From the NCBI GenBank assembly GCA_038212305.1, contig JBBQUP010000040.1, positions 1 through 28,253 on the forward strand: 28,253 bases of DNA, given 5' to 3'. Numbering within the stretch: position 1 is the first letter of the stretch; each line of letters starts with the position of its first letter. The position numbers and the translations under genes were made by a program. This document shows positions 1-8,800 of this stretch, piece after piece. Under the pieces are notes generated by a model. That model was not told the origin of the DNA and did no database searches. It was given only the letters and a program-made list of their open reading frames with translations. The stretch comes from JBBQUP01 sp038212305. GTDB taxonomy: Bacteria; Bacteroidota; Bacteroidia; Bacteroidales; Marinilabiliaceae.

Positions 1-90
1 GTTCTCCAATATATAACTCGGTACCAACATCCGTGATACGGTTTCTAATAACTTGTCCGTTGAAGGACGTTCTTTTCGCTTTTGTCCCAT
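1..90 (-). CDS. 5' end of a leftward ORF cut by the window edge; possible IS transposase N-terminal protein
   Basis: From an ATG at 90 the minus strand stays open for 30 codons to the window edge, after an in-frame TAG just upstream. The residues begin MGQKRKERPSTDKLLETVSR and continue with a hydrophobic-acidic stretch (LVPSYILEN). The composition is protein-like and highly charged at the start. It resembles my recollection of the short N-terminal-region proteins of some Bacteroidota insertion sequences (ISAon1-type), but 30 residues cannot establish this. I found no terminal inverted repeat beside it. A TACCTTTG box (minus strand, 204-211) fits the Bacteroidota -7 element and could drive it. 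The other two minus frames contain stops here. Confidence 0.4.
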   Translation of the reverse strand, partial: MGQKRKERPSTDKLLETVSRMLVPSYILEN

Positions 91-203
91 AGAAAACTAA
101 GATACTTTTTTTTCATAGCACCTCAAAAAAAGAATTAACCGCTATAAGCAAAAGTCCTAATACAATAAGTGTGATAAACATATTTTCAATGAGTTTTGAT
201 TAT

Positions 204-211
204 CAAAGGTA
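204..211 (-). promoter_or_regulatory. Possible -7 box (TACCTTTG) for leftward transcription
   Basis: The minus strand reads TACCTTTG, an exact match to the Bacteroidota -7 consensus TAnnTTTG. It lies 114 bases before the ATG at 90. No convincing TTTG -33 box is present at the expected distance, so this is a weak call. The rest of 91-349 is AT-rich with no gene that I can support. Confidence 0.3.
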
Positions 212-349
212 CATTGCAAATAGTTGGTAGTAAAGAGATTTTCTTGTTAAGTCAACAACTTAAAGATTGAATTGCTTCAAGTTTTTAATTGTCCGGGATT
301 AACTTCTACAAGTTATGTTTTACTCGGTAGGTGATAATTAGTTCTTAAA

Positions 350-1297
350 TTATGAGTTTTTAGATTTGAGATGCTGACGAAATATAATTACAGAACCAAG
401 GAGCGTTGGTGCAGCAGTGTTGAAAATCCACATCATAAATATAGCGATGAGTATAGCTGGAGTGGCAGCTCCAATTGAACTAAATACCAATAATGCAGCA
501 GTGCCTTTTATGCCCAAATCAAGAAGTATAAAGGAAGGCACTATGGTTATGATTAAATAATAGATAGGAGTAAGTGTGAGTATTTCGGATGTTGGAATTT
601 GAGTAAAAAGTGCTAGCCAGATAGCTAGTTGTAAATTGTAGCAAATGAATCTTAATATGGTAAACCCAATTAGGTAAATTATTGATTTTAAAGGTATTTG
701 CTTGAGTCCTTTTGTAAGTAGCTGAACATTCGATTTGTAGACAAACCCTTTTTTTAAAATCCAAGTTATGAATATTGCAATACCTATGAAAACTCCTATT
801 GTTATTAATAATTTGTTTGATTCAAACGATAAAAACCTTAATTCGTTTGAAAATGGAATGGTTGCAACAAAAGATATCATCCCCAAAACACCAATTATGA
901 TGGTGTGTAAAACGCTACTAGCCATGGCTAATCCTAGCGTGCTTGTTTTATGTCCTTCGGGAGCTTGAACAGAACGAGATATCAATTCGCCAATTCGGCC
1001 TGGAGTAACTATGCCTGCTGGGATAGCGATTAATACTTGTTTGAAAGATTTACGGAATGGATATTTTGTGATAGGATATGAAATGCAATGCCATCGTAGC
1101 CCTTCGAGCATTAAATTGGCTACGATCAAAAATAATTGTATGATCGCTACTAATAAAAATGTTTTTTGGGATACAAATTCAGCAATGTTAAATCGTTCAG
1201 GAGCATGTATATATTTGAGTACAACAAAAATGGTTGCGCCAATTCCTATTGCGACAAAAACGAATCGAAAAGTAATTGGGTTTTTTATCCATTTCAT
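350..1297 (-). CDS. Lysylphosphatidylglycerol synthase TM-region (UPF0104/YbhN-like) membrane protein
   Basis: A 315-residue polytopic inner-membrane protein with about seven to eight hydrophobic segments and a short basic C-terminus (KSKNS). The family signature around residues 95-110 is visible as AGIVTPGRIGELISR, corresponding to the P-x-R-x-GE motif of the flippase-like integral-membrane part of MprF/LPG synthases. There is no C-terminal acyl-transfer domain, so it is not a full aminoacyl-phosphatidylglycerol synthase. Such stand-alone proteins are usually annotated as conserved membrane proteins and may move lipids or lipid-linked molecules; that role is inference. Its ATG overlaps the stop of the upstream gene by four bases (ATGA, 1294-1297), so the two are translationally coupled. 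Confidence 0.75.
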   Translation of the reverse strand: MKWIKNPITFRFVFVAIGIGATIFVVLKYIHAPERFNIAEFVSQKTFLLVAIIQLFLIVANLMLEGLRWHCISYPITKYPFRKSFKQVLIAIPAGIVTPGRIGELISRSVQAPEGHKTSTLGLAMASSVLHTIIIGVLGMISFVATIPFSNELRFLSFESNKLLITIGVFIGIAIFITWILKKGFVYKSNVQLLTKGLKQIPLKSIIYLIGFTILRFICYNLQLAIWLALFTQIPTSEILTLTPIYYLIITIVPSFILLDLGIKGTAALLVFSSIGAATPAILIAIFMMWIFNTAAPTLLGSVIIFRQHLKSKNS

Positions 1298-2292
1298 TTT
1301 TTAATTTTAGAATTAACCAGCGGAAAGGCAATTAAACTGAGTAATCCAACCACTACCACCAGTGCATTTTGTGCGCCATGAACCAAAAGTGCAAATGCAT
1401 AGGCTGATTCGTTTGTAATTCCATAGACTGCTAAGGTGGCAATAACCATGGCGTGCCAAGGGCCAATACCGCCTTGTACTGGTGCTAACATGCCAATACT
1501 TCCTGTGGCTAAAATAATTATTCCTGCACTAACTGTTAGGTGCGAGGTGACATCGAAGGCGAAAAAACAAACATATTGCATTAAGAAGTACATCACCCAT
1601 ATGGCAAAGCTATAAAACAGGTAAAGTGGTTTGTTTTTAACTCGCTTTAAGGAGCTGAATCCCTCGGTGAACTTAGCCCACAACGTTTTTAATTTAGCAA
1701 ATAGTGATAACTTTATTAGTTTTTTTCGAATCCACCAAATTAATGGAATCATGGCTAGAATTAGCATCCAAACATACCACAAATGCAATAAGTTAATAAA
1801 ACCCGAAAATGAGACATGCTTCACGATCAAGTCTCGCAACATATGAAATTCAAGGATAAATGAGGTTGCAATCAAAAGTAGTAAGAAACTCAAATCGGTT
1901 AATCGTTCCGCAACTACCGTACCGGCTAATCGAACAAATGATAGGTTCGAGTATTTACTTAAAATGCCACATCGAGTCACTTCTCCCATGCGAGGCAAGG
2001 CTAAATTGGCTAAGTAGCCGCTCATTACCGACATGAATGTGTTTATTAAAGAAGGCTTTTTGTCAGATGCTTCAATGAGCATTTGCCAACGGATAGCTCT
2101 GATTAAATGACTTATCAACCCAAGACCAAGCGAAAGCCATATCCAAAAGAAATCGGCTTTTTTTATAATTTCCCATAATTGAGTGGCATCTTGATTTCGA
2201 TATAACCAATAAAACACGGCAGCGCCAATAAGTAAGAACAATAAAAACTGAGCGGCTTTAATTATAAACTGTTTCAATCGTATGTTTTTCAA
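1294..2292 (-). CDS. Lysylphosphatidylglycerol synthase TM-region (UPF0104/YbhN-like) membrane protein, first of a tandem pair
   Basis: A 332-residue multi-pass membrane protein. A basic N-terminus leads into a first TM helix (about residues 13-30), followed by the signature region NLALPRMGEVTRCGIL (about 95-115), the glycine-rich stretch GMLAPVQGGIGPWH (about 265-280) and further helices to a lysine-rich tail. The GGxGP-type segment and the P-R-x-GE motif place it in the same family as its downstream neighbour, from which it is strongly diverged in sequence. It is transcribed divergently from rsmA (141 bases between the two ATGs). Substrate is unknown; lipid flipping is a family-level inference. 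Confidence 0.78.
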   Translation of the reverse strand: MKNIRLKQFIIKAAQFLLFLLIGAAVFYWLYRNQDATQLWEIIKKADFFWIWLSLGLGLISHLIRAIRWQMLIEASDKKPSLINTFMSVMSGYLANLALPRMGEVTRCGILSKYSNLSFVRLAGTVVAERLTDLSFLLLLIATSFILEFHMLRDLIVKHVSFSGFINLLHLWYVWMLILAMIPLIWWIRKKLIKLSLFAKLKTLWAKFTEGFSSLKRVKNKPLYLFYSFAIWVMYFLMQYVCFFAFDVTSHLTVSAGIIILATGSIGMLAPVQGGIGPWHAMVIATLAVYGITNESAYAFALLVHGAQNALVVVVGLLSLIAFPLVNSKIKK

Positions 2293-2344
2293 GAAAATTA
2301 TACTTTACATTCACATTTAGTCAAACCATTCCTAATAATAGTTT

Positions 2345-2352
2345 TACTTTTG
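2345..2352 (+). promoter_or_regulatory. Probable Bacteroidota -7 box (TACTTTTG) for rsmA-mgtE
   Basis: TACTTTTG matches TAnnTTTG exactly and lies 81 bases before the rsmA ATG. No clear -33 TTTG is present, so strength cannot be judged. Confidence 0.45.
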
Positions 2353-2432
2353 TGTTTTAATTACGCAAGTTTAACCATTTTATCTTTAGCCTCCAATCAG
2401 TCAGTTTTAGTTTTGACTTAAACAAATTGTTA

Positions 2433-3209
2433 ATGAAGCCTGTACGCGCAAAAAAACATCTGGGACAACATTTTTTAAACGATACGCAAATTGCCAGCGA
2501 TATTGTCGATGGTCTTTCGTTTAAATATCCGGTATTAGAAGTTGGTCCAGGAATGGGGGTGTTGACCAAGTTTTTGGTAAACAAATCGGACATAGACTTA
2601 AAATTGATTGATATTGATACTGAATCGATTGTCTATCTTAAACAAGCTTTTCCTGAGTTAGAGGCTAAAATTATTGAAGGCGATTTTTTGCAGTTAAAAC
2701 TCGACTCGGTTTTTGATCAACCTTACGCTGTGATTGGGAATTTCCCCTACAATATCTCCAGTCAAATATTTTTTAAAGTATTGGAGTATCGCGATTATAT
2801 CCCCGAAATTGTTGGAATGCTTCAAAAAGAGGTGGCCGAGCGCCTTGCTTCGCCTCCCGGAAGTAAAGTATATGGAATTTTAAGCGTATTACTTCAGGCT
2901 TATTATAACGTTGAGTATCTGTTTACGGTGCATGAAGATGTTTTTACACCTCCGCCAAAAGTTAAATCGGGTGTTATTCGTGTTACTCGAAACGATGTGA
3001 AAACATTGAACTGCGATGAGGTGTTATTTAAGCAAATCATCAAAGCAACGTTTAATCAGCGTCGTAAAACCATTCGTAATTCGATAAAACCAATTTTTTT
3101 TAATCGCGATGCTATTATTAATCATCCGACTATGAGTTTACGCCCCGAGCAATTATCTGTAGCCCAGTTTGTTGAATTAACTAACTTGGTTTCATCTAAT
3201 CCAGCCTAG
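2433..3209 (+). CDS. rsmA: 16S rRNA (adenine1518-N6/adenine1519-N6)-dimethyltransferase RsmA (KsgA)
   Basis: Dimethylates the two adjacent adenines of the 3'-terminal helix of 16S rRNA, using S-adenosylmethionine, late in small-subunit assembly. The protein starts MKPVRAKKHLGQHFLND, the conserved RNA-binding N-terminus. SAM motif I is seen as EVGPGMGVLTK, and the catalytic NxPY loop is N103-F-P-Y106 within GNFPYNISSQ. The C-terminal KxxFNQRRKTIRNS segment is typical of the family. The length of 258 residues is normal. I chose ATG 2433 rather than the in-frame TTG at 2427, because the ATG directly begins the conserved sequence. mgtE follows after 38 bases and is probably cotranscribed. Confidence 0.96.
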   Translation: MKPVRAKKHLGQHFLNDTQIASDIVDGLSFKYPVLEVGPGMGVLTKFLVNKSDIDLKLIDIDTESIVYLKQAFPELEAKIIEGDFLQLKLDSVFDQPYAVIGNFPYNISSQIFFKVLEYRDYIPEIVGMLQKEVAERLASPPGSKVYGILSVLLQAYYNVEYLFTVHEDVFTPPPKVKSGVIRVTRNDVKTLNCDEVLFKQIIKATFNQRRKTIRNSIKPIFFNRDAIINHPTMSLRPEQLSVAQFVELTNLVSSNPA

Positions 3210-3247
3210 AGTGTATTTATTTAATCTGTAAAACCTCAATACAAAGC

Positions 3248-4612
3248 ATGATCAATTTTGAACTGACGCGTGAGTATATCGAGAATCTTCGGGAGCTAAT
3301 TGAAGTAAACGATGAAACTGAAATTAAATTACTGCTCGAAGAGTTGCATCCAGCCGATATTGCGGAAGTTTATGAAGAGCTGGACTTAGATGAAGCTAAG
3401 GTTCTTTATTTTTTGTTGGATGATGATACTGCCGCCGATGTACTAACTGAGTTAGAGGAAGACGACAGACGGCGATTCCTGACAAGTCTTCCCAGTGAAG
3501 TTATTGCCAAGCGGTTTATCGATCGGATGGACACCGATGATGCTGCCGATATCCTTGGAGAATTGAATGTTGCTAAGCAGCAAGAGGTATTGTCGCATCT
3601 CGATGATATTTCCAATGCCGGGGATATAGCCGATTTGTTAAGTTACGATGAGGACACAGCCGGCGGTATGATGGCTAAGGAGCTCATCAAAGTTAAAGAA
3701 AGCTGGAGTGTGCCTACTTGCTTGCGGAGTATGCGTAAACAAGCCGAAGAGGTTGATGAGGTTTATTATGTGTACGTTGTTAATGCCGATGGAGTACTTG
3801 TTGGGACGTTATCTTTAAAACGGATGTTGTTATCTCCGATTGATACTCAAATTAAAAATATTTTAAACGATGATATCATATCAGTACGTGTAGATGCCCC
3901 ATCGGAAGAAGTAGCCAATATAATGGATAAATACGGTTTGGTTGCACTTCCTGTTATCGATGGCGTTGGAAGGCTCGTGGGCCGAATAACCATTGATGAC
4001 GTAGTTGATGTGATGCGCGAAGAAGCTGAGAAAGATTATCAGCTAGCATCGGGTATTACCGAAGATGTTGAAATTTCAGATACCGTGTGGATTCATACTC
4101 GGGCTCGAATTCCTTGGCTATTAATTGGTATGTTGGGCGGAATTATTGGATCGCGCTTGGTGGGCGGCTTTGTGGGGCTATTGCAACAGCATCCCGAGTT
4201 GGCTTTTTTTATGCCATTAATTGGTGCAATGGGAGGTAATGTGGGAATACAGTCATCAGCAATTATTGTTCAATCGCTGGCCTCAGGGTCTTTAGGTATC
4301 GATACTAATTGGACTAAATTACTTAAAGAGTTAACCATCGCATTACTAAATGCCTCAGTATTATCATCCATTATTTTTGGATATAATTATTTTATTGGTG
4401 CCGAGCTTGCCCTTACAGGTACTGTGGCTGCGGCAATGTTTTCGGTGGTGGTTTTTGCCTCCCTATTTGGAACTTTTATACCTCTGTTTTTATCAAAAAT
4501 CAAAATCGATCCCGCTGTAGCTACTGGTCCATTTGTAACTACTTTAAATGATATTATTGGGATGTTCATTTATTTAATGTTCGGATCCTTGTTTTATAAT
4601 TTGTTGGTGTGA
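3248..4612 (+). CDS. mgtE: Magnesium transporter MgtE
   Basis: A homodimeric inner-membrane Mg2+ channel/transporter gated by cytosolic Mg2+. All expected parts are present in 454 residues. The acidic N-terminal superhelical domain (about 1-130) carries repeated HPADIAEV/DDAADIL-type motifs. Two CBS domains follow (about 135-260), then a connecting helix and five TM helices from about residue 290. The pore region GAMGGNVGIQSS and the last-helix segment TGPFVTTLNDIIG are visible; Asp435 matches the conserved pore aspartate of Thermus MgtE. The many acidic residues of the N-domain are the Mg2+-sensing surface known for this family. It follows rsmA closely and ends 21 bases before a strong terminator. 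Confidence 0.95.
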   Translation: MINFELTREYIENLRELIEVNDETEIKLLLEELHPADIAEVYEELDLDEAKVLYFLLDDDTAADVLTELEEDDRRRFLTSLPSEVIAKRFIDRMDTDDAADILGELNVAKQQEVLSHLDDISNAGDIADLLSYDEDTAGGMMAKELIKVKESWSVPTCLRSMRKQAEEVDEVYYVYVVNADGVLVGTLSLKRMLLSPIDTQIKNILNDDIISVRVDAPSEEVANIMDKYGLVALPVIDGVGRLVGRITIDDVVDVMREEAEKDYQLASGITEDVEISDTVWIHTRARIPWLLIGMLGGIIGSRLVGGFVGLLQQHPELAFFMPLIGAMGGNVGIQSSAIIVQSLASGSLGIDTNWTKLLKELTIALLNASVLSSIIFGYNYFIGAELALTGTVAAAMFSVVVFASLFGTFIPLFLSKIKIDPAVATGPFVTTLNDIIGMFIYLMFGSLFYNLLV

Positions 4613-4633
4613 TAATAATTTCGCAGATAATGA

Positions 4634-4680
4634 ATTAAAACAATAAAGAGGACTTTTCGGGTCCTCTTTATTGTTTTAAT
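4634..4680. terminator. Bidirectional intrinsic terminator between mgtE and the convergent lipoprotein gene
   Basis: A perfect 20-bp inverted repeat (arms 4634-4653 and 4661-4680, loop TTTTCGG). The GC core AGAGGAC/GTCCTCT is flanked by A-rich and T-rich ends, so each strand has a U-rich 3' side. It sits between two convergent stop codons. Confidence 0.9.
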
Positions 4681-4694
4681 AAGATGTAATTAGC

Positions 4695-5588
4695 TTATTT
4701 TTTCTGCCATCTTCTTCCAAGAATAATCTCGGTAATTACTCCATCTTTATCGGTAACAGTAGCAAAAGCATCGCATTCGCCAGTTCCATAATCTAAAGTA
4801 AACGAGATTAATGGATTAACAACATCAATTTTTCCTGAAACGGGGAAGCGACAAACTCTTTTGCGAATTAAAGGATTTTCGCTTTGAATGGTGTGTGAAT
4901 ATGCCCATCCTTTTGAATTTGATCCTGTTACAGACCCAGTCACAGAAAATTCATCATCCCAAATCGATTTAGTGTCAATTCCTTTAGACATTTCACGCAC
5001 TTTATTTACTATACGGTTGACCCAAAAACCATCAGGGGTAGTTAATTTTATATCTCCAACCCAACTAAATTCGAGGTTTTGTTTGCTATTATAACCTAAA
5101 TTCGTGTAGGCTTGCGTGCCTTCAATGGCATTATCATTAACAAAAAAACCATCAAACATTACGGTTCTTACCGATTCAGGATTGAAATGAGGTGCTGTTT
5201 TTTCGATAATGATTTTTCCTCTCATTGCTACTGTTACAGGTTTTCCTCCAGACTGAATAACTACATCAATATTGCTTGTACCATAATCAACAGTTACAAC
5301 AACTGGCCAACGATTTCCTTCTGGAAAAGTAACAGTGTAAGTTGGATATACAACAACATCATCAGTAGTTGCTGATTTTAATGTAGTTGTACTTGCTATC
5401 ACACCATCATATGATGAACTGATAAAATCAACTTGTTCATCAATCGTATTAATTTGATCATCCATTGCAGCATCCTCTTCTGCAATTTGTTCACTTAATG
5501 TGGTTTGAGGTTCATCTTTTTTGCACGAGGTGTTAAATAGTAATCCTGCAACCATCATGCTTCCAACTAAAATTTTTACTGTTTTCAT
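4695..5588 (-). CDS. Predicted outer-membrane lipoprotein of unknown function
   Basis: 297 residues with a classical lipoprotein signal: basic MKTVK start, hydrophobic core, and a cysteine at residue 22 in FNTSC. The residues after the cysteine, KKDE, contain the K-(D/E)-(D/E) pattern of the Bacteroidota lipoprotein export signal, suggesting surface exposure (inference). An acidic, probably helical linker (about 30-55) precedes a beta-rich body with a repeated theme: PVVVTVDYGTSNID near residue 100 and LISFTLDYGTGECDA near 265, each followed by a short sheet. This suggests two related halves. I recognise no named family. It is convergent with mgtE and divergent from metH. A 7-bp hairpin lies in its leader (5624-5642). 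Confidence 0.7.
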   Translation of the reverse strand: MKTVKILVGSMMVAGLLFNTSCKKDEPQTTLSEQIAEEDAAMDDQINTIDEQVDFISSSYDGVIASTTTLKSATTDDVVVYPTYTVTFPEGNRWPVVVTVDYGTSNIDVVIQSGGKPVTVAMRGKIIIEKTAPHFNPESVRTVMFDGFFVNDNAIEGTQAYTNLGYNSKQNLEFSWVGDIKLTTPDGFWVNRIVNKVREMSKGIDTKSIWDDEFSVTGSVTGSNSKGWAYSHTIQSENPLIRKRVCRFPVSGKIDVVNPLISFTLDYGTGECDAFATVTDKDGVITEIILGRRWQKK

Positions 5589-5623
5589 GAAATTTTGTAT
5601 TTATGGTGTTTAATTTATTTTCT

Positions 5624-5642
5624 GGTAGGTTTTTCACCTACC
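5624..5642 (-). repeat. Hairpin in the 5' leader of the lipoprotein gene
   Basis: A perfect inverted repeat GGTAGGT-TTTTC-ACCTACC, 36-54 bases upstream of the lipoprotein ATG. It has no long U-run toward the gene, so it may be a leader structure or operator rather than a terminator. I recognise no riboswitch in 5589-5853. Confidence 0.45.
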
Positions 5643-5773
5643 TTAATTGTTTGTTGTAATTTCTTTGAGTCGATAAAACGAAAAAGGTTTAATGAACAAT
5701 TGTTATTTTTAAAAACTATCGGTATAAGGGGCTTTAGGGCATAGATTTATTTTCCTCATTAGTCATAATTGCT

Positions 5774-5781
5774 TATTTTTG
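5774..5781 (+). promoter_or_regulatory. Probable -7 box (TATTTTTG) for metH
   Basis: An exact TAnnTTTG match 72 bases before the metH ATG. No clear -33 TTTG is present. I searched the 265-base region by eye for cobalamin- or SAM-riboswitch cores and saw none. Confidence 0.4.
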
Positions 5782-5853
5782 TTTTTTGGTAAGGATGGAG
5801 TTATAATTTTTATTCATTATCCCGCTGCCGGTAAAATTCTTAAATAACTTATA

Positions 5854-8800
5854 ATGAACCGACAGGCTATTTTGTACCAGGCGCTAAAAGAGCGTATTTT
5901 ATTGCTCGATGGAGCTATGGGGAGTCTTATTCAACAATATAAATTAGAGGAATCAGATTTTAGGGGATCTTTATTGGCCAGTCATTCCCATCCTGTAAAA
6001 GGAAATAATGATTTGCTAACATTAACCCGTCCCGATATTATCGAAACCATACACAAACAATATCTTGAGGCCGGTTCCGATATTATTGAAACCAATACGT
6101 TTAATGCCACATCGGTTTCGCAATCCGATTATGAAGCACAGCATTTGGTGTATGATATTAACTATCAGGCCGCATTATTAGCTAGAAAAGTGGCCGATCG
6201 ATATACTACTCCTGATAAACCTCGGTTTGTAGCTGGAGCTATGGGGCCAACCAATAAAACAACTTCGCTTTCTCCCGATGTTAATCAGCCTGCTTATAGA
6301 GCTATAACTTTCGATGAGTTGGAGATGGCTTATCGCGAGCAGGTGAAAGGATTGTTGGATGGAGATGTTGATATTATTTTAATCGAAACCATATTTGATA
6401 CGCTCAATGCTAAAGCGGCTTTGTTTGCTGTTAACGAGGAGTTAAAGTCTCGTGGAATTGCCAAATTTCCAGTTATGGTTTCGGCAACTGTGGCCGATGC
6501 CAGCGGTCGAACGTTATCGGGTCAAACGCTTGAAGCATTTATTAATTCGGTATCACACATCGATTTATTATCCATCGGTTTGAATTGTTCCTTTGGAGCA
6601 TCCGATTTAAGACCGTATGTTGAGGAGATGGGGAAAAAATCGTCATTTCTAATTAGCGCCTATCCCAATGCAGGTTTGCCAAATCAGTTTGGCGAGTACG
6701 ACGAGTCGCCCGAAAAAATGGCCAAACAGGTTCAAGAATATTTGTCGGGTGGATTAGTCAATATTTTAGGTGGATGTTGCGGAACCACGCCCGATCACAT
6801 TCGTGCATTTGCCAAGATGATCGAATCATCGAAAATTCATAAACCTAAACCAATAACCGTAACCACTCGTTTGAGCGGTTTAGAGCCTTTAACATTTACG
6901 CCTGAGCTTAATTTTATAAACGTGGGTGAACGAACCAATGTGTCGGGAAGTAAAAAGTTTGCCCGCTTAATTCGTGAGGAGAAATACGAAGAGGCACTTT
7001 CGGTTGCCCGCGATCAGGTTGAAGGTGGTGCTCAAATTATTGATATTAACATGGATGATGCCATGTTGGATGCCAAAAAGGAGATGGTGACATACTTAAA
7101 TATGATGGCCTCAGATCCTGATATTTCGCGATTGCCTTTTATGATCGATAGCTCCAAATGGGAGGTGTTAGAGGCAGGATTAAAATGTGTACAAGGTAAA
7201 TGTATTGTTAATTCCATCAGTTTAAAGGAGGGAGACGAGAGTTTTATTCGTCAAGCTACAAAAATTAAAGAGTACGGCGCAGCGGTTGTGGTAATGGCTT
7301 TCGATGAAAAGGGACAAGCCGATTCGTTTGAGCGTCGTAAAGAGATTTGCAGCCGTGCCTATAAAATATTAACCGAGCAGGTAAAATTTGCACCTCAGGA
7401 TATAATTTTCGATCCCAATGTTTTGGCTATTGCTACCGGTATTGAAGAGCACAACAATTATGCTGTTGATTACATTGATGCCACTCGTTGGATAAAAGCC
7501 AACTTGCCTTATGCCCGCGTAAGTGGCGGTGTGAGCAATCTCTCGTTTTCATTCAGAGGAAACGATGCGGTGCGTGAAGCAATTCATTCGGTATTTTTAT
7601 ATTACGCCATACAGGCTGGAATGGATATGGGAATTGTAAACCCAGGTATGCTCCAGATTTACAGTCAAATACCTGCCGAATTGTTGGTTTTGGTCGAAGA
7701 TGTGGTGCTGAATCGTCGCCCCGATGCAACCGAACGTTTGGTTGAATATGCCGATCAGGTAAAAGATCAAAAGGTGTCAGGTAAAGGCGATCAGGTTGAA
7801 GAGTGGCGAAGCAAATCGCTCACCGAACGTTTAAATCATTCGCTCATTCGTGGCATTACCGATTATTTGGAGCATGATTTAGCCGAAGCTCAGTTGGTGT
7901 TTCCTTATGCGCTCGATATTATCGAAGGTCCTTTAATGGATGGGATGGATATCGTTGGCGATTTGTTTGGATCGGGTAAAATGTTTTTACCTCAGGTTGT
8001 AAAAACAGCTCGTGTGATGAAAAAAGCGGTTGCTTATCTTCAACCGTTTGTCGAAAGTGAGAAAAAAGCTGGAGGTCAAAATGCATCTACCGCAGGTAAA
8101 ATAATTATGGCAACGGTTAAAGGCGATGTGCATGATATTGGTAAAAATATTGTGGGAGTTATTTTGGCTTGTAATAATTATGAGGTTATCGATTTGGGGG
8201 TGATGGTGCCCATGGAAAAAATATTGAACGAGGCCGTTAAGCAAAATGCCGATATTATTGGTCTGAGTGGCCTTATCACACCATCGCTCGAAGAAATGGT
8301 GACGGTAGCTAAAGAGATGGAGTATCGAAAAATGAAAACGCCTTTGATGATTGGAGGCGCAACCACATCGAAAGTTCATACGGCAGTGAAAATTGAGCCT
8401 AATTACAGTGGGGCAGTGGTTTATGTTAAGGATGCTTCAAAAAGTGTTCAGGTTGCAAGTGCCTTGATGTCGCAGAAAAATGATGGCGAATTTCTTCAAT
8501 CGGTTCGAAACGAATATGCCCAATTGCGCAAAATTCATGGCAATAAAAAGGCATTGAAAATGTTGCCTTTGGCGAAAGCTCGCGAACGAAAATATAAGGT
8601 AGATTGGTCGAAAGCTGAGTTTCAACTGCCTCAAATATCAGGCGTGCATACCATTACCGATTATCCATTGTCGGAGATTCGGAAATTCATCGATTGGCGA
8701 TTCTTTTTTCATGCTTGGCGGTTAACTGGTAATTTCTCAGGCATCGAAAATATTGTAAATGAAGCATCCGAAATAGAGTGGCTAAAAGGCTTTGCCGACA

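Noticed and set aside
116..181. A 22-codon hydrophobic minus-strand ORF (MFITLIVLGLLLIAVNSFFEVL is its full length) just after a -7-like box, overlapping another short ORF at the A8 run.
   Set aside because: Too short and isolated to call. The overlapping 23-codon ORF from the ATG at 116 ends quickly, and the third frame gives a more protein-like start at 90.
2427..2432. TTG start giving RsmA two extra residues.
   Set aside because: The ATG at 2433 directly begins the conserved MKPVRAKKHLGQHF N-terminus.
5589..5853. Possible cobalamin or SAM riboswitch before metH.
   Set aside because: No conserved core motifs of either class were seen; only a -7-like box and a hairpin belonging to the divergent gene.
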